DNA of 64,000 nucleotides from Chimonanthus salicifolius (taxonomy: Eukaryota; Streptophyta; Magnoliopsida; Laurales; Calycanthaceae). Made by a program: the position numbers and the translations under genes. A model generated the notes under the pieces. That model saw only the letters and a list, made by a program, of their open reading frames with translations. It searched no databases and had not been told where the DNA came from. Positions 1 through 12,212 of the stretch are shown here, in pieces (within the stretch, counting starts at the first letter, position 1; each line of letters opens with the position of its first letter). The stretch covers positions 29,866,869 through 29,930,868 of the forward strand of contig CM023533.1 of assembly GCA_013350335.1 (NCBI GenBank), given 5' to 3'.

Positions 1-150
1 TTGAAAAAAAGTGAATTTTGAGTTTGATTCTCACTTCATTTGAGAATTACTTTTTTTTTTTTTAATTTCTTGATCTATATGGATAGAAAGAATTGCACAT
101 ATCGAAAACATTAGTCGAGTGTTCTAAGGACATGATAAAAAAAATAGGAC
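1..150 (+). repeat. SINE copy, cut by the window edge
   Basis: The stretch shares several short landmarks, in order, with the copies near 0.9, 16.5, 17.7, 21.0, 39.5 and 47.3 kb: a 'gagtttgattct' block (a decayed B-box region), then 'ggatagaaag', then 'attagtcgagtgttctaag', then an A-rich tail. Its 5' part lies outside the window. The assignment rests on comparing copies within this window only. Confidence 0.5.
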
Positions 151-663
151 TAAAATATAAAGAGATAAAGAAGAAGAAACTATTCAAATGATTAGCAAAT
201 AAAAAAGGAAAAAAAGAAGTTGATGGGAAACAAAGCATCTAAGTTATTCTATCTGTTGGGACCTAATAAAGATAGAACCTAAGATCAACATGTTGGAATG
301 GGCTGTCTCTGTCCTATTTTACTGTAATAATCAATCAACGAAGAAATAAAAGATCAAAAAAGAAAAAGAGGGTGAAAATAAAAATAAAAACACTGGACAC
401 AAGGGAAAGGAGAGAAAAAAACACATAGTACTTTTTTTTAAAAAAAAATTACTAACCATTACTTATTTCAAACTATCAAAAGTTGAAGTTCTACTTATAA
501 ATATCATATGATTGTAAATTCAAAATAAATCTTAACTTTTCAATTTCAAAATAGATTATTTTTTATTTAATAGATAAATAATTAAGCCCCCTATCTCTTC
601 CATGCATCATTTCTAAAACCTCTTCAGCATGTGGATTGTGAAGGTAGCATATATATGATATTT

Positions 664-711
<48 letters not shown>

Positions 712-907
712 GTAGCCATTTTCAAGTAACATTATGCTTATCTAACGACTTAAAGCAACACTATGATTATCTAACAACATAAAGCTTAACTAATTGACTT
801 GATAATTAGATTGTGTCGAGAAACACGGTAATTATTGAGAAAGCTCTTACAAATGTTGGATATAGTCATGTATAGGTTTTGAGAAATTGAGAGTGGAAAT
901 AATTATA
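151..907. other. AT-rich intergenic DNA with a (TA)n microsatellite
   Basis: No coding region is recognisable. The one clear structure is an uninterrupted TA dinucleotide run at about 667-708, roughly 21 units, which is likely to vary in length between individuals. The rest is A/T-rich low-complexity sequence. Confidence 0.6.
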
Positions 908-1095
908 AAGAGGTTAGAATGATGGTAAAAAATTTACCACACAGAAGTGAAAATCTTGAGTTTGGTTTTAACTCCATCTCATAAAGCCACTCTCCTCAGA
1001 GTTATTTAGTATGTGTGGATAGAGAAACTTGTACATGTCTCGAAATTTAATAAGGTGCTCTAAGAGGTCTAGACTCCTTAGTAAAAAAAAAAAAA
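908..1095 (+). repeat. SINE copy with A-rich tail
   Basis: It starts with 'aggttagaatgatgg' (A-box-like region) and has 'cttgagtttggttttaactc' in the B-box position. The shared body follows ('gtgtggatagagaaactt', then 'ggtgctctaagaggtct'), and it ends in a run of 12 A. The order of landmarks matches the other copies in this window. A tRNA-derived SINE is the best explanation. Confidence 0.55.
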
Positions 1096-1228
1096 TATTT
1101 ATACACTATAATAGAAAGAGATCATTTCCGGTGTAGAAAGCTTCTTTAATCCATATCTTATATAAAAAATCGCACTAGCAATCAATTTTCTAAAATATGA
1201 GATTATTCTTAAATGAAAATTCAAATTA

Positions 1229-1898
1229 CATTAAAACCTCGATAAATTAAAACCTTGTTTAAATAATAAAATCTTTTGGTCCCAACTTAAGCCAGTGTAC
1301 TAAATTAATAACCTCTCTAAATGTATAAGATAGTAATTTTTTAGAAATACTTAAGGGCCCAATGAAATATAAATTAATAATTGATGAAGTAAAAAAAAGT
1401 AAAAAATAGTAAACAAAAATTCCTAATACAGTATTAAGTAACTTTTTACTTGGACAACTTCTATTTTCTCAATTCTAACTCTTTATCAAAATATGCATCT
1501 AAAGTTGTGCATTTTCTTTGTACCTAAACTTAACTCAACCTCTATCCTTAATTTTTTGCAATGCATAGACTACCTCTGGTATTTTTTTCATGTTGTAATA
1601 AGTATTTATTCAAAGTTACTACTGTTTGGAAGGCCTCTTTTGGAGAAACCATTGGTAAAACACAACTGTCATATCTTCTTTTTTAGAGTCTCTTAGGTTT
1701 TACGTGTTAACTTTTGACCATATCCATTGTTTTTTAATTTATAAGCCATACATATACTAGTAGTAGAAACATATTACTCTCTCTACATTAATAAATTATC
1801 CAAATAAATATTTATTAATTTATCAATAAATCAATAATCCCGCTAAGATAATAATTTCTCTTGACCCCAAGAGTATTATTTTATAGGGATTTTACTGT
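1229..1898. mobile_element. Decayed foldback or MITE-like element
   Basis: The left end (attaaaacctcgataaatt, then ttggtcccaa) is roughly repeated in reverse complement at the right end (gaccccaagag, then tatagggattttactgt). The interior is AT-rich with several 'aataaatta' blocks and holds no transposase. I found no clear target duplication, so the borders are approximate. Confidence 0.4.
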
Positions 1899-2047
1899 AT
1901 AGTCTTCAACCAATCACATGATAGATAAACTTGACCTGGGCTTTCAGACTCGAACAAAAATAAGTTGAAGCCCATTGCAAATAATAATTGAATTTTAATT
2001 TCTTGTCCCAGTCCGACTCAATTATCAATCGAAGTTAAAATTGAGTA

Positions 2048-2228
2048 GTCATTTAGACACTTTATTTTTTTTTAAGAGACACTCCATTTCAAAAGTTTAT
2101 GTGAAATTATTATTTTGTCCTTCAATTTTGTGTAGAAGATTGTCTTTTTAAAAGAATTGAAGGTAAAATGATAATTTTCACATAGATAAAATATCTCTTA
2201 AAAAAAAAAAAATGTGTCTAAATGGCCA
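2048..2228. mobile_element. Short palindromic MITE
   Basis: The two halves form an almost full-length inverted repeat of about 85 bp per arm around position 2140. The left arm begins 'catttagacac' and continues through 'aagagaca' and 'ttatgtgaaatta'; the right arm returns 'aattttcacatag', 'atctctt' and 'gtgtctaaatg'. It has no coding content. Such a structure would fold into one hairpin if transcribed. The superfamily cannot be assigned without a clear target duplication. Confidence 0.65.
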
Positions 2229-2838
2229 CCTTAAAATTTACTTCAAAGTACCCCTTTTTCGGGTGGGTTCTTTACCCTTGCCTGTGGCTGCTGGAGCTCA
2301 TCTTCGTAATACTAATCACTTTAAGCCACAAGAGTCTCTCAGTGCTATGAGGATAAAAGCCCCCACAAATTCTGCGGGTGTTAACATCTTTGTACGAGCA
2401 ATGAGCAATCTCTTGAGCCAAATAATTCTTCACCTCTGCTATTGATCATTCACCTTTGCACATGTTGTGCCAAATAATTTTTTAAGTAATTACTGCTTAA
2501 GAAAGAAATAATTCTAACGTTTTAAATGGAAAAAATAAAGATGATATTTTTCTGATATAATATTAATATTTTACAAAAATGGGCTTTGCACAAGAATTGA
2601 ATTTATGAAAATTAATTAATATTTTAAATTCAAGAAAATAAAAGAAATTTCTTGAATAAAATCAACTGCCTCTGATTAGCTGTCCCTGCCCTCAGTCCCC
2701 ACCGCCCGCGAATATCTTCCGCTGCTCAAGCAAGGAAAAAGAAAGGGCCCGCTCTTCACTCTTCCCCCTTTCGGCGCTCGTTTCACCCCCATTCACCTTC
2801 ATAAATCTTCATTCTTTGCTTCCATTGTTCTCAAGACA

Positions 2839-2878
<40 letters not shown>

Positions 2879-2945
2879 TAAGGACAAGATTTTCACTAGA
2901 CGTAAAAGAGAGTGAGGAAGAAGCTCTTTGATCAAAACCCTAGAT
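2229..2945 (+). promoter_or_regulatory. Upstream region and 5' UTR of the CAP gene
   Basis: No gene is visible here. The last 300 bases shift to a C-rich composition, and a CT microsatellite (about 15 units, 2844-2874) lies some 70 bases before the CAP start codon. CT-rich tracts in this position are usual in plant 5' leaders. I see no single convincing TATA box. A short open frame at 2212-2445 has no recognisable features and I do not treat it as a gene. Confidence 0.45.
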
Positions 2946-5900
2946 ATGGAGGAGAGGCTAGTGGAGAGGCTCGAGGCAGCTGTTTCTCGCCTCGAAGCCC
3001 TATCAACCGGGTTCCGCCCTTCGAGCTCGCCGGAGGACCTACCCGATGCGCCTTCGGATCCGGCGATCACCGCTTTCGACGATCTGATGCAGAAGTACGC
3101 TTGGCAGGGTTTCTGCAGTAGCGGAGAAAATAGGCGGCAAAGTTCTGGAAGTGACAAAAGTCGTGGAGGAGGCGTTTTCCATGCAAAAGGATCTTCTCAT
3201 GCAAGTCAAGCAACGCCAGGTCCATTTCGCTTCAATTCAATTTTTTTTTTATAATAAATCTGTCGGTAAGAGGAATTTAGATGTTGGAGTGGTTCGTGTT
3301 AAGGTTCTGTTTCGTTTGTTTTGTTTTATGTTCTGCGTGTGTTGATCTTTGGACGCATGTTTACAATCCTCTGATCTGATGAAACCGTAGGGATTTTTGC
3401 CAGGGGATCTTTTTTTTTTGTTCTGATGAGGGATTTGAAGTACTGTTTTTTTTTTTTCTTTTTTTCTGAAATGGTATTTGAAATACTGTTGTTTCTAAAC
3501 ATTGTGTTGAATTTGTACGGTTTAAAATCATATGGTTCTGAATTGCAAGAATGGAATGAGAAATAATCCATTTTGAACTCTTGGCTGTGAACTGACTAAT
3601 AACATCGTGGGGCTCACTTTGGGTGATGAGGACAACTTGGTTTCAAAGATCTTCCCTTGAGTAGGAAGTGTGTCAAAAATCAACTTGATATTTTCTAAGT
3701 ACGGTTTTGAAGGCTACAAACTTTTCACCTCCGACATGGCTTGAATTTGATCCAGTGGTGAGCATATCTCTGATTGGTTATGAATTCACATGGAATAATA
3801 AGGGGAGAAAGGATGGGGTGTACTTAAAAATTAGTTACCTGGTTCACAATAACCACTCACGAGGGGTTAAGAAGTCTATTGGTGTTATAAACAACTATAT
3901 TATACAAATCTTTTGAATTGGAGGAATTCTGAATTTTTCTGATAGATGTTTGTTTTTTTTCTTTTTATGCTGAAAGATCACATTGAAGAACTGTAGTGCC
4001 AAAAAAGAAGAAAAATTCCTCTATATGACTGAAAGAACAAAATGTATAGTGTTTAACCCTTGGAGGATTGACCTTGTGTGTAGCTTACAAAATGCGAAAT
4101 TATGTTGTGGTCTGTATATGGATTTTCCATGCCTGATCTGGTGTTATGTAATGATGCAGAAGCCTGATCTCACAGGTTTGGCAGAGTTCTTGAAGCCTCT
4201 AAATGAAGTGGTAACGAAAGCAAATGCACTTACAGAAGGAAGACGATCTGATTTCTTCAACCACTTGAAGACTGCAGCTGACAGTCTTGCAGCTTTATTT
4301 TGGATTGCGTACACAGGCAAAGATTGTGGTGGGTGGAATTTTGTTTCCATTTTAATTTAGGATACAGATAAATTTGTAATTCATCTGTTTTCTTTCAACT
4401 TTATATTTTCTCATCTCTATTTTTTTTTTTTCTATTATTATTCAAGGAATGAGCCTTCCCATTGCACATGTGGAAGAAAGTTGGCAAATGGCTGAATTCT
4501 ATAACAATAAGGTACAACTGAGTTCCTTTCATCACACCATTTTTGGCATGAGTCATTGTTTTCATTCTTGTAAATTGGCACGTCACATGAATATCTGAAA
4601 AGGAAGGAGAGAGCAGAATTAATGCTCCACTCCCTGAATTTTTTTTTGTAGTGCCAACACAAATCCCACTGATATGGTCTTGCATCTTTCAAAGCGTTTT
4701 AGTGTATGATTGTATCTAACACCTTGGTTAGCATATCTGTTTCTTTGGCTAGTTTACTTGGACAGTTTATGATCTATCTAAAAAATAGTTCCCCGATTGC
4801 AGTTTCCATTAACTTTATTTATTTGGAATAGACACTACTTTTCCCTTTTACTTTAGATTTGGACATGGAGAACTGTCAACATGTAACATCAGGCTAATGT
4901 CTTAGTAACATTACTTGTCTATGGAGTTTCATGAATCATCATGATATTGAGAAATGTTTATTTTGTTGGCAATAGTTTGATGAAGCATATGATATGCAAA
5001 AATTTGCCTTGAGATACGTTGAGAGGCACTATAAGTAGTTAAGTACACTTGTACATTGATAATATTAACATGCCAAAAAAAAAATTAAAGATGATAAATT
5101 AGTGTTACAAGTTGCTATAGGCTGTGCTTTTCTGCTTTTTAAATGCAGGTTCTTGTAGACTACAGAAATAAAGACCCAGATCATGTAGAATGGGCAAAAG
5201 CTCTGAAGGAGCTTTACTTGCCTGGTTTAAGGGATTATGTCAAGAATTTCTATCCATTAGGTCCTATATGGAGTACGAAAGCGGGAGCATCCATTCCTGT
5301 ATCTGCATCTGCTCAACAAAAAGCTCCTCCACCAAAGACTCCTACCCCTCCACCTCCTCCAGCTGCTTCTCTTCTCAGTGCTGATGCTGCATCATTGCGC
5401 CCGAAAGAAGGGATGGCTGCTGTCTTTCAGGAAATCAGTTTGGGGAAGTCTGTGACTACAGGTAGATTGCAAACACTTAGTTTATGCATGGTATTATCTC
5501 TTCATTTTATTTATGGACTGGATGATTATGATGTACTGATGTGATTTACAGGTTTGAGAAAGGTAACAGATGATATGAAAACTAAGAACCGTGCTGATAG
5601 AACTGGTGTTGTTGGTGCAAGTGAAAAAGAAGCCCCTACCAGCTCGCGTGCCTTTTCTAAAGCAGGGCCACCAAAGTTGGAGCTACAAATGGGCCGCAAG
5701 TGAGTATCCCTTAGATTCCATTACGTAATTTGAACTATTGTGTTGTTGGATTGACATCTCTATTATTTTGAGAGTTCTGCTAAATGGTTCATATGGATAT
5801 TTGCTCTGGGTTGTTCTTTGGCAGATGGGTGGTTGAGAATCAGATTGGTAGGAAGAATTTGGTTATTGATGATTGTGATTCAAAACAATCTGTATATGTT

Positions 5901-8824
5901 TTTGGATGCAAGGATTCAGTTTTGCAAGTCAAGGGTATTATTTCCCCCCCAACTTTCTTCAGTATGAACTATGTTAGTTGTATTGTGGAGGTTTTTCTTT
6001 TTCATAAGATTTGGACATGTCATTGTGATTTGTATTTGTGCCTTTTGTTTTCTTCCCCTCCCCCTCCTCCTCTTTAATATTAGAATGAAAGATCTTATCT
6101 AAGTTATATTGCCATCAAATGTGCAGGGAAAGTGAACAACATAACAGTCGATAAATGCACCAAGATGGGAATTGTCTTTTCGGTCAGTAAAGAACCATGC
6201 AGATGCAATGTGGATTTATTGTTCTTTGAAGTTTATATGATTGTCCAATAAATGATGCATGAAAATGAGTTAGTTGACTGATTTAGAGAAGAAGAGAGTA
6301 AACTTTCATTTTTTTTACAGGATGTTGTAGCTGCCTGTGAGATTGTGAATTGCAATGGTGTTGAGGTGCAATGTCAGGTAGCTTTATTTTTTTTAATTCC
6401 ATAATTCTTGAAATTTAAGGATCCTATTACAATATTGCAGGTTTTATGAGATGGATTTGCTAACCATTCTTTATGACAATCCATTTATAATTAAGATGAA
6501 AATTAATGTGTGAGCATGCCTAGTTACTTTCCATCAAGCATTTTATGCCAGGGGACACAGAATAGTTGAGTTCCCTCACTAGAAGCTGCTGCTCATGAAT
6601 TGTTGCTATTGCAGGGTTCGGCGCCAACAATTTCAGTGGATAACACTGGAGGCTGCCAGCTTTATCTAAGCAAAGGCTCTCTGGGCGCCTCTATAACAAC
6701 AGCTAAATCAAGTGAAATTAATATACTAGTACCTGGTGCAGGCCCTGATGGTGATTGGGTATGGACAGTCCTTATATATAGCTTGGTGTAGTTATAGTTA
6801 TAGTCAATATTTGCTCTTGTTTTCCCAACGTTGCATCATTAATAACCTTAAGAGAGAACTGAGGATTAAATCTTCTCTTTGCAGATAACTGTCATGTTTT
6901 GGAAATGCCATTTTAGTTGAAATAGTATTCAATGGCCACATAATATATCAATCCGCTGGATTGTCTCCACTCTGCTTGCACTCTTCTTTTTATTCTTTTT
7001 AACATATTTTTTAGAGAGATCACTTTGCTCACACTATGCAGATTCCATTTGAAATGTCCAGCTCCAAACCTTGGTTTTGTCCTACAGTTGCATCCTGATG
7101 ATCTGATATTAGAATTTTTCTCAATTCTGACAAACTCATACTACATATTCTCAAATTAACTATACTCATACTTTGTCTATTTTTCGTCATTTTATTAAAA
7201 TGGATTTTTTTTTTCAATTTACTAAATTCTAATCCATTTGCTTCAAAGGCTTTTGTTAACAATTCAGTTTATCATTTTGTTGATTTCTTGACTGAATGAC
7301 TTTATTGAATCATCTACAAACAATATCCACAATGAACTTCATGCTGGATTTCTGCGGTTAGTTGTCCATGATCAATAAGGGCTGAAAGCAGACCCTTGTT
7401 GAAGCAAACTTCAAGACAGAGCTGTTGTCTCTTTGCACACAGTTCTTTCACTTGTTACTGCCCCTTTACTCAATTTTTACTCTTCAATGATTTTTGTGTA
7501 ACAGTTAGGGATGAAACTCTCCAATAATTGGCATACCTATAGTATGTAATAATAACAATTATTAGCAATGCAAATATTGTTGAAAAAATGAAGACACACA
7601 GCATCAATATAGTGTATGAGCTTTTTCTTTGAAAGATATAGTGTAAGAACTATAAACTAAGATACCCGAAAACTATACTAGTCTCTCTCTCTCTCCCCCA
7701 CCCAACCACCCCCCCACAACATAATCTCCTTAAAAAGCTTTTCATCCTGAGGAAAGGAATCACTTCATTGGCGTTTTTTTGGCAAAACGGTAACCTTTTA
7801 TGATGACTTGTTTTGAAATTAGCTAAAACCTCTTCTTAACTCTTTATAAAAGGTGTGGGGCAATTAGGATTGCAGTTCACTTTTCCAAGAGTTGTTTTCA
7901 GAAGATCCATCTCCTCTTGGACCCTTTTGATGCTAGTTGGACCTGAAAACCTTGTTTTGAAATTAGCTAAAACCTTTTCTTAACTCTTTATAAAAGGTGT
8001 GGGGCAATTAGGAATGCAGTTCACTTTTCCAAGAGTTGTTTTCAGAAGATCCATCTCCTCTTGGACCCTTATGATGCTAGTTGGACCTGAAAAAGAAGCT
8101 GGAACATTGTTAGCAATCAAAGAATGAAGCATAAAAAAAGAGCAGTGGCTAACTCCATCATGACTTGGTGCTTTCATCTTATGAGTAATTACCTAATGGT
8201 TCTCAGCAATAAAGCAAAAAAAGAAGCATGTGCTTGTTTTTTAAGGTAATGAAATGTCAAAAAGGATAAAAAAGTAACAGAATTATTTTAAAAGTATAGG
8301 AGTAAAGACAAAGCCTCAAAATAGAGACTTAGGCCCTTTAGATACTAATTGCCATGCTTGTTTCTCAAGGTAATAAAAGGTTAGAAAAAGGTCAGTTTGA
8401 ATTTTTTTCAAGAGCTTGTTTCTCATGGTAATAAAATGTAAAAAAAAAAAAAGAAGAGTCAATTTGAATATTTTTTAAAGCAAAACAGTAAAGATGACAA
8501 CTTCAAAAGTATAAATTATAAAGATGATAACCCTAATACAAAGTGTTAAAAAATTATTGAAATGGTCGATAAGCCCTTTTAATAGCAATTGTGAGACTCA
8601 AGTACCAAATTTTAAGTATTGTTGGACTATGTACCAATATGCATGCTATTCCTATGTATTTAAGTCACTTTTTAGGTGTGCAATCTTTTTTTTCCCCCCT
8701 TTTCCCTCTAACTGAGTAAAATGTTTAACCTTGTCAGGTGGAGCATGCGTTGCCACAACAGTTTGTTCACATATTTAAGGACGGCCAGTTTGTAACATCT
8801 CCAGTGTCGCACTCTGGTGGCTAA
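2946..8824 (+). CDS. CAP1: Cyclase-associated protein (actin monomer recycling), ten exons, one frameshift in exon 1
   Basis: CAP proteins bind actin monomers in the cytosol, speed ADP-to-ATP exchange on actin and work with cofilin to recycle filaments. Exons inferred from GT-AG sites and phase: 2946-3219, 4160-4328, 4447-4511, 5149-5461, 5552-5699, 5825-5934, 6127-6182, 6321-6377, 6615-6758 and 8738-8824. All join in frame to give about 473 residues, the usual plant length. The start MEERLVERLEAAVSRLE is the typical N-terminal helix. A helical domain (to about residue 205) precedes a proline-rich linker (about 229-240) and the C-terminal beta-helical actin-binding domain, which ends PVSHSGG. 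Oddity: near 3099-3102 exon 1 carries one base too many; the frame before it reads LMQKY and the frame after it reads AVAEKIGGKVLEV. Everything downstream is intact, so an assembly error or a very recent mutation is likely. The last intron is about 2 kb and holds a tandem duplication. Confidence 0.93.
7807..8094. repeat. Tandem duplication, 2 x 144 bp, in the last CAP intron
   Basis: The block starting 'cttgttttgaaattagc' at 7807 recurs at 7951 with very few substitutions and ends 'ttggacctgaaaa' both times. The near identity indicates a recent duplication. The following 8100-8480 stretch holds more diverged copies of a 'cttgtttctcaaggtaataaaa' type block. I see no coding content. Confidence 0.85.
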
Positions 8825-8897
8825 TTATGAAGAACTGGAGATAGATGTCTATACATCTTTCCTATTTGCATGTAGAGGGGAGTGTGAGGTAAAGTCT

Positions 8898-9003
8898 TTC
8901 TTTTGCGGTTTTCTGAGTCAATTGGGTCACATTTACATAGCCTAAGTTGTCTTTGAGGTTTTTCTGAGTCAAGTTGGCTCACATTTACATGGCCCAAGTT
9001 TGT
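8898..9003. repeat. Short tandem duplication in the CAP 3' flank
   Basis: Two consecutive copies of about 51 bp share 'ttttctgagtcaa', 'cacatttacat' and 'cctaagttgt' or close variants. They lie 75-180 bases after the CAP stop codon and are probably inside the 3' UTR. No function can be inferred. Confidence 0.6.
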
Positions 9004-10517
9004 AATCGGCGTGTGATGTTATTATTCTTTTGTTTTATTGATTCTCCTTTTTCCGTTGTTTCACCTTGGAGGCTTTATCTGTTTTACATGAGATGTCTCT
9101 GTCATTTTTTGGTTCACATTGATAGAACCAGTTTGAGGATTGTTCTTTTCCAATGTCTTTGTTCTTTAAAAATGTATTGTTTTGAATTTTGGGAGTGCAC
9201 TTGTGGGATGACAAAAGTTTCTCAGAAAATTTCCAAGCACAGGTTACATCACCATATCATAGATCATGGTTTGCTACATGCCAATGATCTATATTAAAGT
9301 AATGAATATTCACTGCATTATATAAAAATTACTAAATGGGATATGAGTACGTAACAGGCAAAAGTATTATTATAATTGGTGTTTCTTTTGTTTTTAATGG
9401 AAATAATCTTTTGTTTTAGTTGAACAAGGTGGTTTTGAAAGAAAAGAAGGAAAATTCAATCGATACAATTTGAAATTTGGGTTAACCGATGTAAACTACT
9501 GAGATCTATTGGCTTAATCTAGTCACCACCTGCATCGATATGCAGGAGCAACTTGGTTGAGGCATGGCTCGCCCCGAGATGACCACCCGACTCCCCACCT
9601 GAACTTGGTTGACGGAGTGGTGTAAATCAATGATATTCCATTCATGTAAGGAAATAGTTGAAAAGTCTAAATATCTGCATTTGCAGTAGAGAGAAATAAC
9701 TCAAAGTTATTATTAGACAAAATTACCCTTTTTTTTTTTTATGATGAAGGTGTCTAGGGGCTTCACTTGTATTTAGATAGAGGATATTTTAACCCGATTA
9801 GTTCTTGGAGCATGTGCAGTCTTCCTATCAAACAAAATTACCCTTTTGCACATCAACTGGTAAGCAACTTTGTTCAACAAATTAGCAGGATTGTTGCAAT
9901 TTAGTAACTAAATAGTTTCGCTTAGCAGGCAGCAATTATAGTTCTCAATACTACATCGACTCAAAATCCTCATTTAACACTTTAACAACTAAGCACTCAA
10001 GCGTCTTAGCTCAGTAAGTCGACTTCTTTATTTGGACACTTCACTTTTTTGGCATTTAAGCAGCACGATAGTTTGCAGTGTAAACCGAAATGGGTTAGGT
10101 TTATTCAATCCATTTAGGGTTAGGTGCACTTGTCTAACACGGTTTGGTTCAGCCAATTTAAGAAGAGAAATGATTAATTAAGCTTGTTAATGACCTTGAC
10201 AATGGGCTTGTTCCTTGTTACCGACCATGATGTGTTGGGAGTTGACAGAGCAGACTCTTGCACAACTGGTTTGAGAGCCAACTGAGCTATTTGAATGATT
10301 TACTTAGACGATAGCGTGACAATTCTTTATGCAGTACTTGCTCATTTTTTAGGCATTTTGCTTTCAGGATTTTGCACCAATAGCACAATATGCTTCAAGT
10401 CCCTTGAAGGGTCTTTTGTTAGTGAGCACACGTCTAACTTCCATTTGTTATTTGAATTTTGAAGCATGGGTGTAGAGTTGATAAAAAATATTCGGATGTT
10501 CTAAGAAATCTGATAAC
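9004..10517. other. Intergenic stretch between CAP and the hAT transposase
   Basis: No gene is recognisable. On the minus strand at about 10200-10300 a tRNA-like A-box (TAGCTCAGTTGG) is followed about 35 bases later by a degraded B-box, suggesting an old SINE. The missing 3' part and left terminal repeat of the hAT transposon would be expected here but I do not find them. Confidence 0.4.
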
Positions 10518-12212
10518 TTAACTTTGGTTGAAAAAGACTAGAAAGTTGGGTTCCTCCAAATATAGATCTAGATCTGATTTATGAGCAGAACTTGAGCTTT
10601 CAGCAAGAAACTTCTCAAACCTTTTCACCCGTTTTGTTCCATCTAATGTTGGTGATCCACTACTAACATCTTGCCTAATGCATTGTCTTTTTGCACTATT
10701 ATTTGGTGATTGAGCCTCATACTCTTTATGAAGATTCTTAATATCACATAAAATCTGACTTATTTGATCCTTCGCAAAATCAGCCCCAAAAATATTTGGA
10801 TAATAAAATTCCAACAATTTCAGCTTATACCGAGGATCCAAGAATTGTGCAATCGCAAGAGCTAGACTACAAATGTCCCAATGTTTTTCAAACTTGCCCA
10901 TCATCTTATCCACTATAAGGGCAACAACATCGTCATCAACCATAGAATTTTCATATAAATGTAACCGAATATCACAAACTTCTTCAAAAAATAAATTCGA
11001 GGTGGGATATTTAGAACCAGAAAACACATTTGTAGCTTGATAAAATGGTTCTAAAAGCTTATAAATTTTTTCATCTTTCTCCCACTCACTCCAAGATGGC
11101 GCTCCCACTTTCTCTTTATAGTTGACATCATAATGTTCCAAACGTTGTAATGCATCTTTGTACTGTAAGGCCACAACTAACATTTTATATGTGGAGTTCC
11201 ACCTTGTAGGGACATCCATGATCAACTTCCTTTTAGAGTTTATTTTAGCATGGCTACAAATGTCATCGAATGTTTTCAACCTTGATTGTGATCCATTGAC
11301 ATATTTGACGCTTTCACGAATCATATCAACATCCTTATTTATTAGCCGCATGCCTTCTTGGACTATTAAATTTAAAATATGTGCACAACAACGCACATGA
11401 AATAATCTACCATCAAGCACTAAGCTCCCTCTCACCTTCTGAACAAGCTTTGTAACCAAAGAATCATTTACTCTATGATTATCGACTGTTACTGCAAATA
11501 CTTTCCGGTCGATTTTCCAGTCCAACATACTCTTGAAAATAGAACTGAACAAGTTATCTCCACTATGAGGAACTTGTTCTACTTTGAAATTGAGTATTCT
11601 TTTTTGCAAATTCCATTCGGCATCTATGTAGTGTGCCGTCAAACAACTATAGCCTAGGGTTTGGATCGATGTCCACATATCAATGGTAAGGCTAATACGA
11701 CTAGTGAGGGAATCCAACTCACTACATAACTTTCTTTTCATTTCTTCATACAAACCCGTACAAATTCCCTGGATGGTAGTTCTTGAGACAAACTTAAATT
11801 GGGGTTGAAGATTCTTCACAAAGTTTATAAACCCTTTGTGTTCAACAATTGAAAAAGGATACTCATGCAAAATTATCATCTTTGCAAGATCCTCTACACT
11901 ACGTTGTTGATCAAATTCAAAATCACCACACACTACTTCATTGAGGCTACCAGATTGTGTTGGATCATATTTTTTACAAAAAGGTAAGTGGCGCCACAAG
12001 TGGGAAGTTCCACTAGTACTCGATCCAATAAATAGTTTACCACAATGATTACATATTGCATTTCTAACTCCATCTATCTCTGCATAATGAAAATCCTTCC
12101 AAATAGTAGATGTCTTCCTCCTATGTACAACATGTTTTGGTCTAAAAGCATTTGATGCCGCATCTAGCTCATTCTCTTCAATGAAGTCATTCCTCTCATT
12201 AGAAGTAGGCAT
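10518..12212 (-). CDS. hAT transposase, RICESLEEPER type, C-terminally truncated
   Basis: Transposases of this family bind the transposon ends in the nucleus and cut and paste the element. The 564-residue frame has an N-terminal BED zinc finger (about 36-80, ligands C54, C57, H71 and H75 or C79). It also has RNase H-fold segments with LTIDMW (D178) and TVDNHRVND (D244), the HVRCCAHILNL block (about 272-282), PTRWNSTYKM (about 334-343), and a DUF4413-like region with FLDPRYK (about 457-463). It then breaks off after YLEEP. The hAT dimerisation domain, with the third catalytic acid near a SESAFS motif, is absent, as family members usually run 100 or more residues further. The next sequence does not continue the domain in any frame that I checked. 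The start is set by the splice acceptor four bases upstream of the ATG. The protein is predicted to be inactive, although the frame that remains is clean, so the damage is recent or the frame has been kept. Confidence 0.9.
   Translation of the reverse strand: MPTSNERNDFIEENELDAASNAFRPKHVVHRRKTSTIWKDFHYAEIDGVRNAICNHCGKLFIGSSTSGTSHLWRHLPFCKKYDPTQSGSLNEVVCGDFEFDQQRSVEDLAKMIILHEYPFSIVEHKGFINFVKNLQPQFKFVSRTTIQGICTGLYEEMKRKLCSELDSLTSRISLTIDMWTSIQTLGYSCLTAHYIDAEWNLQKRILNFKVEQVPHSGDNLFSSIFKSMLDWKIDRKVFAVTVDNHRVNDSLVTKLVQKVRGSLVLDGRLFHVRCCAHILNLIVQEGMRLINKDVDMIRESVKYVNGSQSRLKTFDDICSHAKINSKRKLIMDVPTRWNSTYKMLVVALQYKDALQRLEHYDVNYKEKVGAPSWSEWEKDEKIYKLLEPFYQATNVFSGSKYPTSNLFFEEVCDIRLHLYENSMVDDDVVALIVDKMMGKFEKHWDICSLALAIAQFLDPRYKLKLLEFYYPNIFGADFAKDQISQILCDIKNLHKEYEAQSPNNSAKRQCIRQDVSSGSPTLDGTKRVKRFEKFLAESSSSAHKSDLDLYLEEPNFLVFFNQS

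Noticed and set aside
2212..2445. Plus-strand frame of 77 codons before the CAP gene
   Set aside because: It starts inside a MITE arm, shows no domain or signal, and is not followed by a splice donor in frame.
7504..7520. hAT-like end TAGGGATGAAAC in the last CAP intron
   Set aside because: No partner end or 8 bp duplication was found nearby; a single 11-mer match is not enough.
10531..10542. 'ctagaaag' resembling the 8 bp flank (ctagaaac) of the right hAT end
   Set aside because: It lies inside the transposase reading frame with no terminal repeat beside it; a chance match.
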